From contig NZ_CP024091.1 in the NCBI RefSeq assembly GCF_002736205.1, positions 62,001-126,000 on the forward strand: a stretch of DNA of 64,000 nt. Direction: 5' to 3'. The translations under genes and the position numbers were made by a program. Source of the DNA: Pedobacter ginsengisoli. Its GTDB lineage: Bacteria; Bacteroidota; Bacteroidia; Sphingobacteriales; Sphingobacteriaceae. Below are positions 52,648-62,298 of this stretch, piece by piece (within the stretch, counting starts at the first letter, position 1; every line of letters begins with the position of its first letter). The notes beneath the pieces were generated by a model, which was given only the letters and a program-made list of their open reading frames with translations, ran no database searches and was not told the DNA's origin.

Positions 52648-55600
52648 TTAGTCGGCATGTAAAGTATCTTTATGGTCTTCTGGCTTGTATGAAGCCTGCA
52701 GTTCGGCAAGTTTCTTTTTACCATAAGCCAGCTTAGTAATTAATACAAATAATACTGGAACAATAAATATAGCTAATATGGTTGCCGAAAGCATCCCGGC
52801 AGCTACTGTCCAGCCTATTGTCATCCTCGAAACAGCACCCGCACCATGAGAGATAACAAGTGGGATAACCCCTAATATAAATGCCAGGGATGTCATTATA
52901 ATTGGGCGTAAACGAAGCCTTACTGCTTCAATTGTAGCGGCAATTAATTCCATACCCCAATCTACACGCTCTTTGGCAAATTCAACAATCAGGATGGCAT
53001 TCTTTGCAGAAAGACCAATCAGCGTAATTAAACCAACCTGTGCGTATATGTTATTGTCTAATTTTGGCAAAAATGTAAGCGCCAGAATGGCCCCAAACAG
53101 ACCCAGCGGAACTGCCAGCAGAATAGAGAATGGAACAGACCAGCTTTCGTATAATGAAGCTAATAATAAGAATACAAAAACAATAATCAACGCAAAAATT
53201 AATGTGGTACTGTTACCGGCTTCTTTTTCCTCTAAGCTTAAGCCCGAGAAGTTATAAGAATAGTTTGCCGGTAATGTTTGTGCTGCCACTTCTTCCATAG
53301 CTTTTAGTGCATCACCCGAACTAAATCCGGGTTTTGCGGCTCCAGTAACCTCAATAGATCTGAACAGGTTAAAGTGGTTTATAATAGATGCTTTTTCTAC
53401 TATCTCGAAGCTTACTATAGAGCTTAATGGAACTGACGAGCCTGATGAATTTTTCACATATAAGCTATTCAGGCTTTCAATTCCTTTTCTGAAATTGGTG
53501 TCAGCTTGTGTAACCACACGGAAATTTCGGCCGTATTTAGTAAAGTCGTTTACATAGCTGCTGCCCAGGTAGGCCGAAATGGTACTGTAAACCGCACCTA
53601 TAGAAACTCCCATTTTCTTGGCCTGGTCACGATCAACATGAACCTGATAATTTGGAGTTCTGGCATTAAATAGGGTATAAGCCATTGCAATTTCCGGTCT
53701 CTGATTTGCTGCTCCAAGGAACTTTCCTACGTTGGCTTCAAACTGTTTTATGTCGCCGGTTTGCTTTTCCTGAATCTGTAAGGAGAAACCGCCACTAATA
53801 CCTAATCCTGGAATAGGAGGTGGAGCAACTACAATTACACTTCCATCTTTATCGCCCTTAAATTCTTGAGAAATGCTAGCAATGGTTGTAGCTACATCGC
53901 CTTCTCTGTCATCCCAATCTTTTAACTGCACAAAGAAAGTAGCAGCATTAGATTTGAACGACCTGTTCAGGATGTTGATACCACCAATTGAAGTAACGTT
54001 TTTAACCTCAGGGTATTTTTTTAAGATAGTTTCGGTAACCCTCTTAATCATTGCATCAGTACGTGCTGCAGAGGCTGCTTCGGGTAATGTAACACCCATT
54101 AAAAATACTCCGGCATCTTCATTTGGTATAAATCCTGATGGTTTTTTAGCAAACAAGCCAACAGTTCCAACGTATAAACAAACCAGAATAATCATCATTA
54201 ACGGGGCTTTTTTTAATGCCCATTTAACACCGTTTGAGTATTTGCTGGTTACATTGGCAAACCATGTGTTAAATTTAAAGAAGAACTTGTTTAATCCTCT
54301 TGAATCTTTATTCAGGTTCATTGGTGTAAGCAACAGCGAGCATAATGCAGGCGTTAATGATAGCGCAATAAATGCGGAAATTAATACCGATACAGCTATG
54401 GTAATTGCAAATTGCTGATATAACTGGCCAACCATACCTGGTATAAAGCCTACTGGTATAAATACGGCAGCAAGTATTAAGGCTATGGCAATTACGGGAG
54501 CAGTAATGTCTTTCATTGCTCTTCTTGTTGCATCAGGTGCAGAGAGTCCATCATGATCCATGTAATGCTGTACGGCTTCTACCACTACAATAGCATCATC
54601 AACCACAATACCTATGGCCAGTACAAAACCAAACATGGTAAGTACATTAATTGAAAATCCGAAAAGAGTAAAGAAGATGAATGTACCAATTATTGACACC
54701 GGAATGGCAAGAACGGGGATGAGTGTTGCCCTCCAGCTTTGAAGGAAGAAGAATACAACCAGCGTTACAAGTATAAGTGCCTCTACAAGGGTGTGAACAA
54801 CCTCGTTTATAGAAACTTTTACAATTGATACTGTTTCGTAAGCCACTACATAATCGAGATCCTTAGGGAACGACTTTTTCAGTTCAGCCATTACTTTGTC
54901 TATCCCTTCGGCAGTTTGCACAGCATTACCACCGGGAGTTTGGTTAATAGCCATCATAGAAGAAACTTTGCCATTTACCTTTGCAGTTGTTGAATAGCTA
55001 AATTCTCCAAGCTCTACTCTGGCTACGTCTCTTAAATAAACGGCTGAGCCATCAGCACCTGTTTTTATTACAATATCTCTGAATTGTTCTTCGGTACTTA
55101 GGTCGCCATCAAGGATTACTGAAAACTCAAAAGTCTGATTGTCATTTTGAGGAGGTCCACCTACAGTACCACCAGGAATCCTGGAGTTTTGTTCTGCAAT
55201 TGCTGCCGAAACCTCAGCCGGGGTTATGTTAAGTCTTGCCAGTTTGCTGGCGTCAAGCCAGATTCTCATACTAAATGGCTGACCAAATGCCTGCACATCT
55301 CCAACACCTTTAATCCTTAATAGGGCGTCTTTTACATATAAGTTTACATAGTTCGAAATGAATTTCTGATCGTAAGTGCCGTTAGGAGAGTAAAGTCCAA
55401 GCACCATCAAAATGTCGTTATTTGCCTTTTTGGTGGTAACTCCCAAACGCCTTACCGCTTCGGGCAAAGCTGGTTCTGCAATACCTACCCTGTTTTGAAC
55501 ATCAAGTGCGGCAACATCTATGTTTGTACCAACATCAAAAGTAACTGTTATTGCCGAACGGCCATCGGAAGTACTGTTCGATGACATATATTTCATGCCC

Positions 55601-55821
55601 GGGGTACCGTTAATCTGGCTTTCTATTGGAGTAGTTACCGTTTGCTCTACAGTTTGGGCATCGGCACCTGTATAGGTGCCACTAACTGTAACAGTTGGTG
55701 GTGCAATATTTGGGTATTGACTAATTGGTAGTGTTGTAATAACGATGGTACCAACCAGAACAATCAAAAGAGAAATCACGATAGCCGTGATGGGTCGCCT
55801 TATAAATACTTCTGATATCAT
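52648..55821 (-). CDS. RND efflux permease, HAE1/AcrB type (second pump)
   Basis: The proton-driven pump of a second tripartite system; 1057 residues with the same two-repeat layout as the first pump. Relay aspartates are in GIVVDDAIVVVEAVQHYMD and the relay lysine in GLSAKNAILIVEFAKERVD. The first helix (ITAIVISLLIVLVGTIVI) and the SQYPNIAPPTVTVSGTYTGA segment are typical of AcrB/MexF-like proteins. It is the last gene of the TolC-like/adaptor/permease unit and ends just before the 46-bp palindrome. A substrate cannot be assigned. Confidence 0.96.
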   Translation of the reverse strand: MISEVFIRRPITAIVISLLIVLVGTIVITTLPISQYPNIAPPTVTVSGTYTGADAQTVEQTVTTPIESQINGTPGMKYMSSNSTSDGRSAITVTFDVGTNIDVAALDVQNRVGIAEPALPEAVRRLGVTTKKANNDILMVLGLYSPNGTYDQKFISNYVNLYVKDALLRIKGVGDVQAFGQPFSMRIWLDASKLARLNITPAEVSAAIAEQNSRIPGGTVGGPPQNDNQTFEFSVILDGDLSTEEQFRDIVIKTGADGSAVYLRDVARVELGEFSYSTTAKVNGKVSSMMAINQTPGGNAVQTAEGIDKVMAELKKSFPKDLDYVVAYETVSIVKVSINEVVHTLVEALILVTLVVFFFLQSWRATLIPVLAIPVSIIGTFIFFTLFGFSINVLTMFGFVLAIGIVVDDAIVVVEAVQHYMDHDGLSAPDATRRAMKDITAPVIAIALILAAVFIPVGFIPGMVGQLYQQFAITIAVSVLISAFIALSLTPALCSLLLTPMNLNKDSRGLNKFFFKFNTWFANVTSKYSNGVKWALKKAPLMMIILVCLYVGTVGLFAKKPSGFIPNEDAGVFLMGVTLPEAASAARTDAMIKRVTETILKKYPEVKNVTSIGGINILNRSFKSNAATFFVQLKDWDDREGDVATTIASISQEFKGDKDGSVIVVAPPPIPGLGISGGFSLQIQEKQTGDIKQFEANVGKFLGAANQRPEIAMAYTLFNARTPNYQVHVDRDQAKKMGVSIGAVYSTISAYLGSSYVNDFTKYGRNFRVVTQADTNFRKGIESLNSLYVKNSSGSSVPLSSIVSFEIVEKASIINHFNLFRSIEVTGAAKPGFSSGDALKAMEEVAAQTLPANYSYNFSGLSLEEKEAGNSTTLIFALIIVFVFLLLASLYESWSVPFSILLAVPLGLFGAILALTFLPKLDNNIYAQVGLITLIGLSAKNAILIVEFAKERVDWGMELIAATIEAVRLRLRPIIMTSLAFILGVIPLVISHGAGAVSRMTIGWTVAAGMLSATILAIFIVPVLFVLITKLAYGKKKLAELQASYKPEDHKDTLHAD

Positions 55822-55841
55822 ATCTCTGAATTTCTTTAAAT

Positions 55842-57005
55842 CTATTTTTTAACTGCACCTGCTGTTGATTGTGCGCCCTGGCCTGCATCAGGAGCGGCTG
55901 TTGTAACTACAGCACCTGGCCTTACATTTTGTACACCATCTACCACAACTACTTCACCTTGTTTTAATCCGCTTTTTATTACCACGCTTTTGTCGAACTG
56001 TTTGCCTATCTTAACAATGCGTGCTTCGGCTTTACTGCTATCACCTACAACAAATACATTAAATTCGCCCAGTTGCTCTATAACAGATTTGTATGGAATT
56101 ACAAGCTCATGTTCTGTAGCTTTATTTAAAGCTTTTAAGTTTACTGTCATACCTGCAAAAAGTTTTCCTTCGGCGTTAGGATAGCTAATCCTTACTTTAA
56201 TGGTTCCGGTTTGAGGATCAACTGCACGATCGATGGCGGTAATATGACCTTGTCCGGTGTAAATACTGCCATCCTGAAGCTGGATATTGAAAAGCGAGTC
56301 TTTTACTGCTGCGGTGTTCTTTTGCAAACGTACAAAACGTGGAATCTCGGCCTGGTTAACAGCAATGTCTACTGCTATTGGGTTATTACTAGACACTGTG
56401 TTTAGTAAAGTTGTACCAGGTGATGCCAGGGCACCTAGTTTAACCTGAGATATACCTATTGTTCCGGTTAGTGGCGATACAATAATTGAACGTTGTAAAT
56501 CGTTAGCAGCTGAAGATACCTGTGCCTGTGCTGCGGCAACCTGCGATTCTGCATTTGCCAGATCTGTTAATGCATAATCAACACGTTGTTTTGCAACGGC
56601 ATCTTGTTCTGCAAGTCTGGTATAACGATCAGCATCTTTTTTTGCTTTATCACGATTGGCTTTGGCAACCGCAAGGTTTGCTTTGGCTGTATTGTTTGCC
56701 GCAATATATTTTGTGCGGTCAATTTCATACAGCTTCTGACCCTTTGTTACTTTCTGGCCATCTTTTATATAGATCGCGGTAATGTACCCGCCAACTTGTG
56801 GACGCAGTTCAACTTCGTTTAAAGCTACTACAACGCCTGGATAAGAATCGGTAGTGATTACTTCCTGATCCGATACGGTGTAAGTGGTTACGGGCGTAGC
56901 AGGGGGCGGCCCTTGCTGTGCAGCCTTTTTATCGCCACCGCAAGAGGCTAAAGTGACTGTTCCAAGTATTAAAATGCCTAGTTTTATGTAGTTAGTAGTA
57001 TTCAT
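55842..57005 (-). CDS. RND efflux periplasmic adaptor lipoprotein (second pump)
   Basis: A 387-residue membrane-fusion protein with a lipobox at LASC (about residue 22). Lipoyl halves VVALNEVELRPQVGGYITA and SIIVSPLTGTIGISQVKLG flank an alpha-hairpin (about 100-165, NTAKANLAVAKANRDKAKKD). The C-terminus is Ala/Gly-rich (PDAGQGAQSTAGAVKK). It lies 20 bp from the permease and 21 bp from the TolC-like gene. Confidence 0.95.
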   Translation of the reverse strand: MNTTNYIKLGILILGTVTLASCGGDKKAAQQGPPPATPVTTYTVSDQEVITTDSYPGVVVALNEVELRPQVGGYITAIYIKDGQKVTKGQKLYEIDRTKYIAANNTAKANLAVAKANRDKAKKDADRYTRLAEQDAVAKQRVDYALTDLANAESQVAAAQAQVSSAANDLQRSIIVSPLTGTIGISQVKLGALASPGTTLLNTVSSNNPIAVDIAVNQAEIPRFVRLQKNTAAVKDSLFNIQLQDGSIYTGQGHITAIDRAVDPQTGTIKVRISYPNAEGKLFAGMTVNLKALNKATEHELVIPYKSVIEQLGEFNVFVVGDSSKAEARIVKIGKQFDKSVVIKSGLKQGEVVVVDGVQNVRPGAVVTTAAPDAGQGAQSTAGAVKK

Positions 57006-57026
57006 TTGAGTTCTTATTAAATTACG

Positions 57027-58373
57027 TTAATTTACAGTAATAGTTCCTAATGCCTGTTGTACGTCTAGTTTCGATGAAAGCAGGCTATATAATGAGTTTA
57101 AATAATTGAGTTGGGCCGTACGCAAATCTGTCTCAGAAGTCATTAAATCCAGATAAGTTTTAATTCCTTCGTCGTATTGAAGTTTAATAGTATTGTACAC
57201 CTGTCTTGAAATGTCGACGTTTGATCTGGCAGTTTTCCAATCGTTCAGATTTGCTTTATAAGTAGCCATTGCTTGCTCGTATTGCGTATTGATCCGGTTT
57301 TTGGTATTTAGCAAATCGAGGTCAATCCTTTTTTCCTGTAATTCAGATTTTCTAATCTCCTGGATTCTTTTGGTACCCTGAAAAATCGGAACACTTAATT
57401 TTAACCCAAATACAGAACTAGGGAAGGTTTTGTCGTAGAGGTTGCCAAAATTGTTATTTAAATAATTATAGCTGTAGTTTACAAAACCTGAAATAGACGG
57501 CAGGTAGCTCCATTTGTTGTAGCTGGTATTTAAGTGTTGTAATTGCTTTTGTGTTTGTAATAAACGATATTCCACTCTATTTTGGTAGGCCTGTTGGGCG
57601 TTGGTATCTAAAAGGATACCCTGCTCCATACTGTCAGACTTTAGGTTAAGACTGAACTCTTTTTCAGTACTATAACCAATAATTTCCTTAAGGTATGCGT
57701 ATTTGTATTTGAGAAGTTCCTCTGTTCTCTTTTTGTCGGCTTTGGAGTTGCTTAAGCTAATCTGAGCACGTTGAAAGTCTGTCTTGTCAACCAAACCCTG
57801 TTCATATTGAGCGGATGCATCTTTCAGTTGCTTTTCTAAGCGTGCTATGTTTTCATTGATAATGTTTAGCTGCTCGCCACTGGTTAGGATATCAAAATAA
57901 GCTTTACTTACATCTACAATGGTGTTTATTTTGGTGTTTTCTGTACTTTGCTTGTATTGTTGTCTGTAGTACTTAGACGCTTTTGAAGCTTGGATAAGAC
58001 CGGCGTTTAAGAATTGCTGATCTGCCTGTAAAGTAAGCGCAGAAGTATGTTTTGTACCAAAGGTTATGTAATTGGTTTCGCCATTTGTGGTAAGTGCATT
58101 AACCTGTTGCTTAAGGTTGTTGTTATAGTTTGCCGTACCATTAATTTGAGGGAACCATCCCGAAAGCGCAGATTTGATATCGCGTTCGCCAATCTCTTCA
58201 TCGATCTGAGATTGCTTCACTCCTGGTCTGTTATTTAGTGCATAATCTATCACTTCCTGGAGCGTAGCATTGCTGAGCTGTTTATCGTTGTTTACCGTTT
58301 GGGCTTCTGCTTTTTCGGGGAGCAGGGCAGGTAAGCCAATAAGAAGCATTACGAGTAATTTATGAATTTTCAT
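57027..58373 (-). CDS. TolC-family outer-membrane efflux channel (second pump)
   Basis: A 448-residue outer-membrane channel with a signal peptide (about 1-24, EKAEAQ) rather than a lipobox, unlike the first pump's channel. Two efflux-protein repeats are visible: IDYALNNRPGVKQSQIDEEI and the coiled NINENIARLEKQLKDASAQYEQ-type segment in the first, and the QVYNTIKLQYDEGIKTYLDL segment in the second. Order here is channel, adaptor, permease, the reverse of the first pump in which the channel is last. It starts 41 bp after the tetR stop. Confidence 0.94.
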   Translation of the reverse strand: MKIHKLLVMLLIGLPALLPEKAEAQTVNNDKQLSNATLQEVIDYALNNRPGVKQSQIDEEIGERDIKSALSGWFPQINGTANYNNNLKQQVNALTTNGETNYITFGTKHTSALTLQADQQFLNAGLIQASKASKYYRQQYKQSTENTKINTIVDVSKAYFDILTSGEQLNIINENIARLEKQLKDASAQYEQGLVDKTDFQRAQISLSNSKADKKRTEELLKYKYAYLKEIIGYSTEKEFSLNLKSDSMEQGILLDTNAQQAYQNRVEYRLLQTQKQLQHLNTSYNKWSYLPSISGFVNYSYNYLNNNFGNLYDKTFPSSVFGLKLSVPIFQGTKRIQEIRKSELQEKRIDLDLLNTKNRINTQYEQAMATYKANLNDWKTARSNVDISRQVYNTIKLQYDEGIKTYLDLMTSETDLRTAQLNYLNSLYSLLSSKLDVQQALGTITVN

Positions 58374-58413
58374 ATTTAAAAGGGGAATTGAGTGTAGTTA
58401 AAGCCATTATTTA

Positions 58414-58998
58414 TTATTGTCTTTTAATTCCGTCCCAAACAATTTGCACCACTTCCGTAATATCCTCGTCAGAGTATATCATATGCTCTGATAATCTGAA
58501 GTTTGCTGCCGCAACTAACGTGCCTCTTATTGTGGGGCCAAGCAATCTGGGATCAACATTTTTAAAATATCCCTGTGCTATCCCATCTTCAAAAAACCCG
58601 ATAACTTTTTCTTTAAACAATATACTGTCTTTTTCTGGAAAATTTTTTGCAAAAGGAGAGTTTATGTATTGCTCAAGAAAAACCATTGCAGGTTCATTTT
58701 GTATGTAAAAATTGTATTGGTTGATCATGAATTTAAAGAAACGGTCTTTATAAGGTTTTGATTCATCATAGCCCTGAAGTATGGCCTCTGCAAATTGATC
58801 TTTAGTTCTTATGTAAAGCTCTACAATCAGTGTTTCTTTTGAATCAAAATAGTGATAAATGGTGCCTGCGGCTACATTTGCATGTTTTGCAATCTGGCTC
58901 ATAGGAGTGCCATGAAATCCGTACTCTTTAATGAGTATTAGCGTGCTGTTTAAAATAGCGTCTCGCTTACTGTTAGAATTGTTTAATTGAACGTTCAT
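58414..58998 (-). CDS. TetR-family repressor of the second RND pump
   Basis: A 194-residue regulator when started at the ATG at 58998 (MNVQLNNSNSKRDAILNSTL); an upstream in-frame ATG would add 14 unlikely residues. The N-terminal helix-turn-helix (about 9-55) has ILIKEYGFHGTPMSQIAKHA and the AAGTIYHYFDSKETLI tail typical of TetR. The C-terminal ligand domain is not diagnostic. It is the first gene of the pump operon, so it probably represses both itself and the pump, with inducers being pump substrates. Two dyads lie upstream (59076-59092 and 59113-59131). Confidence 0.93.
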   Translation of the reverse strand: MNVQLNNSNSKRDAILNSTLILIKEYGFHGTPMSQIAKHANVAAGTIYHYFDSKETLIVELYIRTKDQFAEAILQGYDESKPYKDRFFKFMINQYNFYIQNEPAMVFLEQYINSPFAKNFPEKDSILFKEKVIGFFEDGIAQGYFKNVDPRLLGPTIRGTLVAAANFRLSEHMIYSDEDITEVVQIVWDGIKRQ

Positions 58999-59075
58999 TC
59001 GGTCGCAAAGAAAAGTAATATAATGTAGATAGGAAGCCATACCAAAGGAATGTTACACTTAAATGATTTATTAAT

Positions 59076-59092
59076 GACATTGCTAGAATGTC
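59076..59092. promoter_or_regulatory. Operator-like dyad upstream of tetR (GACATT-N5-AATGTC)
   Basis: Perfect six-base arms around GCTAG. It lies 78 bp upstream of the tetR ATG, on the tetR side of the divergent gap. A candidate site for autorepression by the TetR protein. Confidence 0.4.
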
Positions 59093-59112
59093 GTAATTTC
59101 CTGTAATTTTAC

Positions 59113-59131
59113 ATTGGTTATAGTAACCAAT
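59113..59131. promoter_or_regulatory. Operator-like dyad upstream of the DUF6263-like gene (ATTGGTTA-TAG-TAACCAAT)
   Basis: Perfect eight-base arms with a three-base centre, 20 bp upstream of the plus-strand ATG at 59151. It is sited to control that gene, or both divergent genes. Confidence 0.45.
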
Positions 59132-59150
59132 TAAGCTAATTTAACGCCTT

Positions 59151-60068
59151 ATGAAAATTATTTTAAGTTTCTTTTTTGCCTTCGTAATATGTTTTTCAGG
59201 TCTGTCGCAAACTCAAAAGATCGAATTGAATCTAACTAAGGGCCAGGCTTATTTCCAAAAAAGTGTGGTAAACTCAGTAGTAAAACAAACTATTAACGGG
59301 CAGCAAGTCGATATTAACATGACCATTGCCGGTCAAATGAAGTTTATGGTCACTGATTATGCAGATGGGGTATATAATATGGACTTGAGTTATTTAAACT
59401 TATCTATGAAAATGGCTCATCCAGGTGGTTCAATTATCTTTGATTCTGAAAAAAATGATGAAAAGGATATCATGTCTTCCGTTTTTGCCATGATGAAAAA
59501 TAAGCCATTTCAAATAAAAATGACCAAAGCCGGTAAAGTAACGGAAGTTAAAAATATAGAAGCTTTATATGCAGGAGCCTTTGATAAGTTTACACAGCTT
59601 ACCGCTGAGCAAAAAGAACAGATACGCAGTAAGGTTATGCAATCTTATGGTGATAAGGCATTTAAAGGGAATTTAGAAATGTTGTCTGCTGTATTTCCAG
59701 ATCGCGCTGTTGCCAAAGGAGATACCTGGAGTGTAAAAACGCAGCTGGAAGCAGGCATGTCTGCAACATTAGATGGCGTTTATAAACTGGACGAAGTTAC
59801 ACCCACGCAATTTATACTTAGTGGCGCTTCGACAATGACTACCAATAAAGATATTTCGACAGAATCTAATGGCCTGCCAATAAAATATAATCTGGCGGGA
59901 ACTATGAATTCTCTTATTAAGATCGACAAGAAGACAGGTTGGATAGTTGAGGGAAAGATTAGCCAGAGCATTAAAGGCAGTATTGAGATTAAAGCTAATG
60001 ATAAAATGCCCGAAGGAGTTACTGCTCCAATGGAAATAACCAGTGAATTGATCTTTACAGATAAATAG
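59151..60068 (+). CDS. DUF6263-like exported protein
   Basis: A 305-residue protein with a signal peptide (about 1-19, ending GLSQ). The mature part is rich in beta segments and contains FPDRAVAKGDTWSVKTQLEA and GWIVEGKISQSIKGSIEIKA, a layout I associate with DUF6263 (large, lipocalin/LolA-like half-barrel proteins of Bacteroidota). No catalytic residues are evident. It might bind a lipid or protein in the periplasm, but this is a guess. It is divergent from tetR and probably stands alone. Confidence 0.65.
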   Translation: MKIILSFFFAFVICFSGLSQTQKIELNLTKGQAYFQKSVVNSVVKQTINGQQVDINMTIAGQMKFMVTDYADGVYNMDLSYLNLSMKMAHPGGSIIFDSEKNDEKDIMSSVFAMMKNKPFQIKMTKAGKVTEVKNIEALYAGAFDKFTQLTAEQKEQIRSKVMQSYGDKAFKGNLEMLSAVFPDRAVAKGDTWSVKTQLEAGMSATLDGVYKLDEVTPTQFILSGASTMTTNKDISTESNGLPIKYNLAGTMNSLIKIDKKTGWIVEGKISQSIKGSIEIKANDKMPEGVTAPMEITSELIFTDK

Positions 60069-60140
60069 CTGTTTGATTTATTCATGTAAGGATGTATCTT
60101 GACCCAACTTATAAATTAACGCTTTTTAATTCTCTCATTT

Positions 60141-61172
60141 ATGTTTCATCATTTATTCTCCTTTAAAGGAGATATTAACTCATTCAAAAAAGGAATCTGT
60201 AAATTATTAGCTGTTCTTATACTAATTGCTTTTGTTTTCTCTTGTAAAAAAGAAAAACCGGCATCTGAAAATGATAAATCCCTTGAGCCCCAACAGTTAA
60301 TTAAAAAGATTACTACTGAACTTGCAGGCGCTGATAGCATAAGTAATTTTGTTAATGCCCTTAAAAATCTTTCACTTACAAAAGAAGAAGTATCAGATGG
60401 AGTTACTGTATTCGCATTTCTAAATGATGAGGTTCCCATTACTTCGGTAATGGTTAAAGATCATATTGTAAAAGGGTCATTGAATCATTATGAACTGCAT
60501 AATAAAAGGACTTTTACAGCATTAAGCGGAAAAGAATTAAAGGTTAGTCGTATTGCCGATACAATATGGGTAAATGGAGTGCAGGTAGGAGGTAAACAAA
60601 TTATATACAATGACGATGATGCTGTGCATACAATAAAATCATCATTAAGTTCTACAACTACTAACGATGAATTACACACAACAACTATTGAGGTTACAGT
60701 ATGGGATAGTTCTAAATGGAGCATTACTAATGCTAAAGGAGAGACAGCTTCTGGTGCAACGGTAAATCTTTATGCCTCACAAGCAGACTATGCCAGAGGT
60801 AAGGTGGCGTATAGCGGAAAAACAAACACTGCCGGCCATGCAATCTTAAAGAGATTAGTGAACGGAAGATATTATATTGAAGCCATTTATGGTAACAAAA
60901 CGAATACATTTAGAAGTACGGCTGAGCCAAACAACGGGTTTTATATGGGGTATGCTATTTCGGGAATCTTTCAATCGGATACTGAAGTAAATACTGCTGC
61001 AAAACAGAATAATGCTGCTCCAGGGAATTTTAAATGGGTAGATCTTAATAATGATGGAGTAATTGATGGCAAGGATTATTACGGTTTACCGTACGAAAGT
61101 ACATTAACTATTAGTGCGCTTACAAGAAAAACAGAGGTTAGCATTGGTTTTTTAAACAATAAGAAGCCTTAA
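60141..61172 (+). CDS. FAS1-like surface lipoprotein with a calcium-loop C-terminus
   Basis: A 343-residue lipoprotein; acylated Cys35 follows a long N-region (LLAVLILIAFVFSC). Residues about 45-165 look like a reduced fasciclin (FAS1) domain: GVTVFAFLNDEVP corresponds to the H1 strand, and VKDHIVKGSLNHYELHNKRT with the VHTIKSSL end to the second conserved box. Residues about 190-265 form a carboxypeptidase-regulatory-like beta sandwich (GETASGATVNLYASQADYAR, KRLVNGRYYIEAIYG). Near 315 there is an EF-hand/dockerin-type loop, DLNNDGVIDGKD. Together these suggest surface adhesion; no partner is known. Confidence 0.65.
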   Translation: MFHHLFSFKGDINSFKKGICKLLAVLILIAFVFSCKKEKPASENDKSLEPQQLIKKITTELAGADSISNFVNALKNLSLTKEEVSDGVTVFAFLNDEVPITSVMVKDHIVKGSLNHYELHNKRTFTALSGKELKVSRIADTIWVNGVQVGGKQIIYNDDDAVHTIKSSLSSTTTNDELHTTTIEVTVWDSSKWSITNAKGETASGATVNLYASQADYARGKVAYSGKTNTAGHAILKRLVNGRYYIEAIYGNKTNTFRSTAEPNNGFYMGYAISGIFQSDTEVNTAAKQNNAAPGNFKWVDLNNDGVIDGKDYYGLPYESTLTISALTRKTEVSIGFLNNKKP

Positions 61173-61230
61173 AAAAGGTCGGAATATTTTTATATTCGTG
61201 AAAACCGAATTATAAAACCTTTAGCTAATT

Positions 61231-62187
61231 ATGAACCGCAGAAAATTTATCAATCTTAGCACTATTGCAGGGGCAGTTTCTGTTGCACCAACTACATATG
61301 TACTTGGAGAAAATGGATTATTAAAAGACAAAAAAGAAAAACGTTTTCAAAAAGGCGCCAGTCCGTGGCCCGTTTGTCTGGATACTGCCACCATACGGCC
61401 TGCATCATTAAAAGATAAAGTAAAAATAGCTGCGAAAGCAGGCTACGATGCAATTGAACCCTGGGACGGAGAATTGCAGGAATATGAAGCAAAAGGTGGT
61501 AACCTCAAAGATCTGGGTAAAGAGATAAAAGATCTGGGGCTATTTGTGCCAAGTGTAATTGGATTATGGAATTCATTACCTCCTACACAAGAATTGTTCG
61601 ATAAATCTTTGGTAGATACTCGCAATCGAATGCGTATGGCTGCTGATATTGGTGCCCATCATATTCAAACCATACCAGATACAGCTGGAGATAACTTTAA
61701 TCAGAAATGGGTGGCCAGTAGATATAGAGACATTATTGAAATTGGGTTGAAGGAGTTTAATATTCACCCCGCTCTCGTATTCGTCAAATATCAACCGGTA
61801 AAAACAATGGGGCAGGCAATGGGGATTGCCTTGGATACCAATCATCCAAAGGCTATGATTATTCCAGATACTTATCATATGTATATTTCTGAGGGTGGAT
61901 TTGAAGGATTGAAATTGATAAATGGAGATGCTATTGCTATATTCCAGTTCTCGGATGTTCCAGCTTCACCCGCAGCGATTGCCGACCTTGGTGATAAAGA
62001 CCGTGTTTTTCCTGGTGACGGAATTTTACCACTGCCACAGATTTTTAAAGACCTTAAAGCAACTGGTTTTAAAGGCTGTATTTCTCTTGAGCTTTATAAT
62101 CCTGAATATTATAAGCAGGATTTGCAAAAGGTAGCAGAAACGGGATTAAGAAAAACTCTAGAGGTACTTAAAAAAGCAGGTGTATAG
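61231..62187 (+). CDS. Tat-exported sugar phosphate isomerase/epimerase-like TIM-barrel protein
   Basis: A 318-residue protein of the xylose-isomerase-like TIM-barrel superfamily. A twin-arginine signal (MNRRKFINLSTIAGAVSVAP) implies folded export to the periplasm, as common for such proteins in this phylum. The barrel shows AKAGYDAIEPWDGELQEYEA (first strand), the VPSVIGLWNSLPPT segment, and metal-site residues in IIPDTYHMYISEGGFEG and the final CISLELYNPEY. The substrate is unknown; many relatives act on keto-sugars or inositol derivatives. A TATATTCG -7-like box lies at 61191-61198. Confidence 0.85.
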   Translation: MNRRKFINLSTIAGAVSVAPTTYVLGENGLLKDKKEKRFQKGASPWPVCLDTATIRPASLKDKVKIAAKAGYDAIEPWDGELQEYEAKGGNLKDLGKEIKDLGLFVPSVIGLWNSLPPTQELFDKSLVDTRNRMRMAADIGAHHIQTIPDTAGDNFNQKWVASRYRDIIEIGLKEFNIHPALVFVKYQPVKTMGQAMGIALDTNHPKAMIIPDTYHMYISEGGFEGLKLINGDAIAIFQFSDVPASPAAIADLGDKDRVFPGDGILPLPQIFKDLKATGFKGCISLELYNPEYYKQDLQKVAETGLRKTLEVLKKAGV

Positions 62188-62298
62188 GGAATCAGATTGT
62201 TAATGGGAACCCAGGTACCGTAAATATTAATAAAAGCTTAAATTTGGTTGTTAAATATAGGTGTTAATGCCTATTTAAATTAAATAGACGCTCCTATT

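Noticed and set aside
53873..54418. A 181-codon open frame antisense to the second RND permease gene
   Set aside because: It mirrors a conserved coding sequence, has no signal or domain, and lacks a promoter; it is a by-product of the permease codons.
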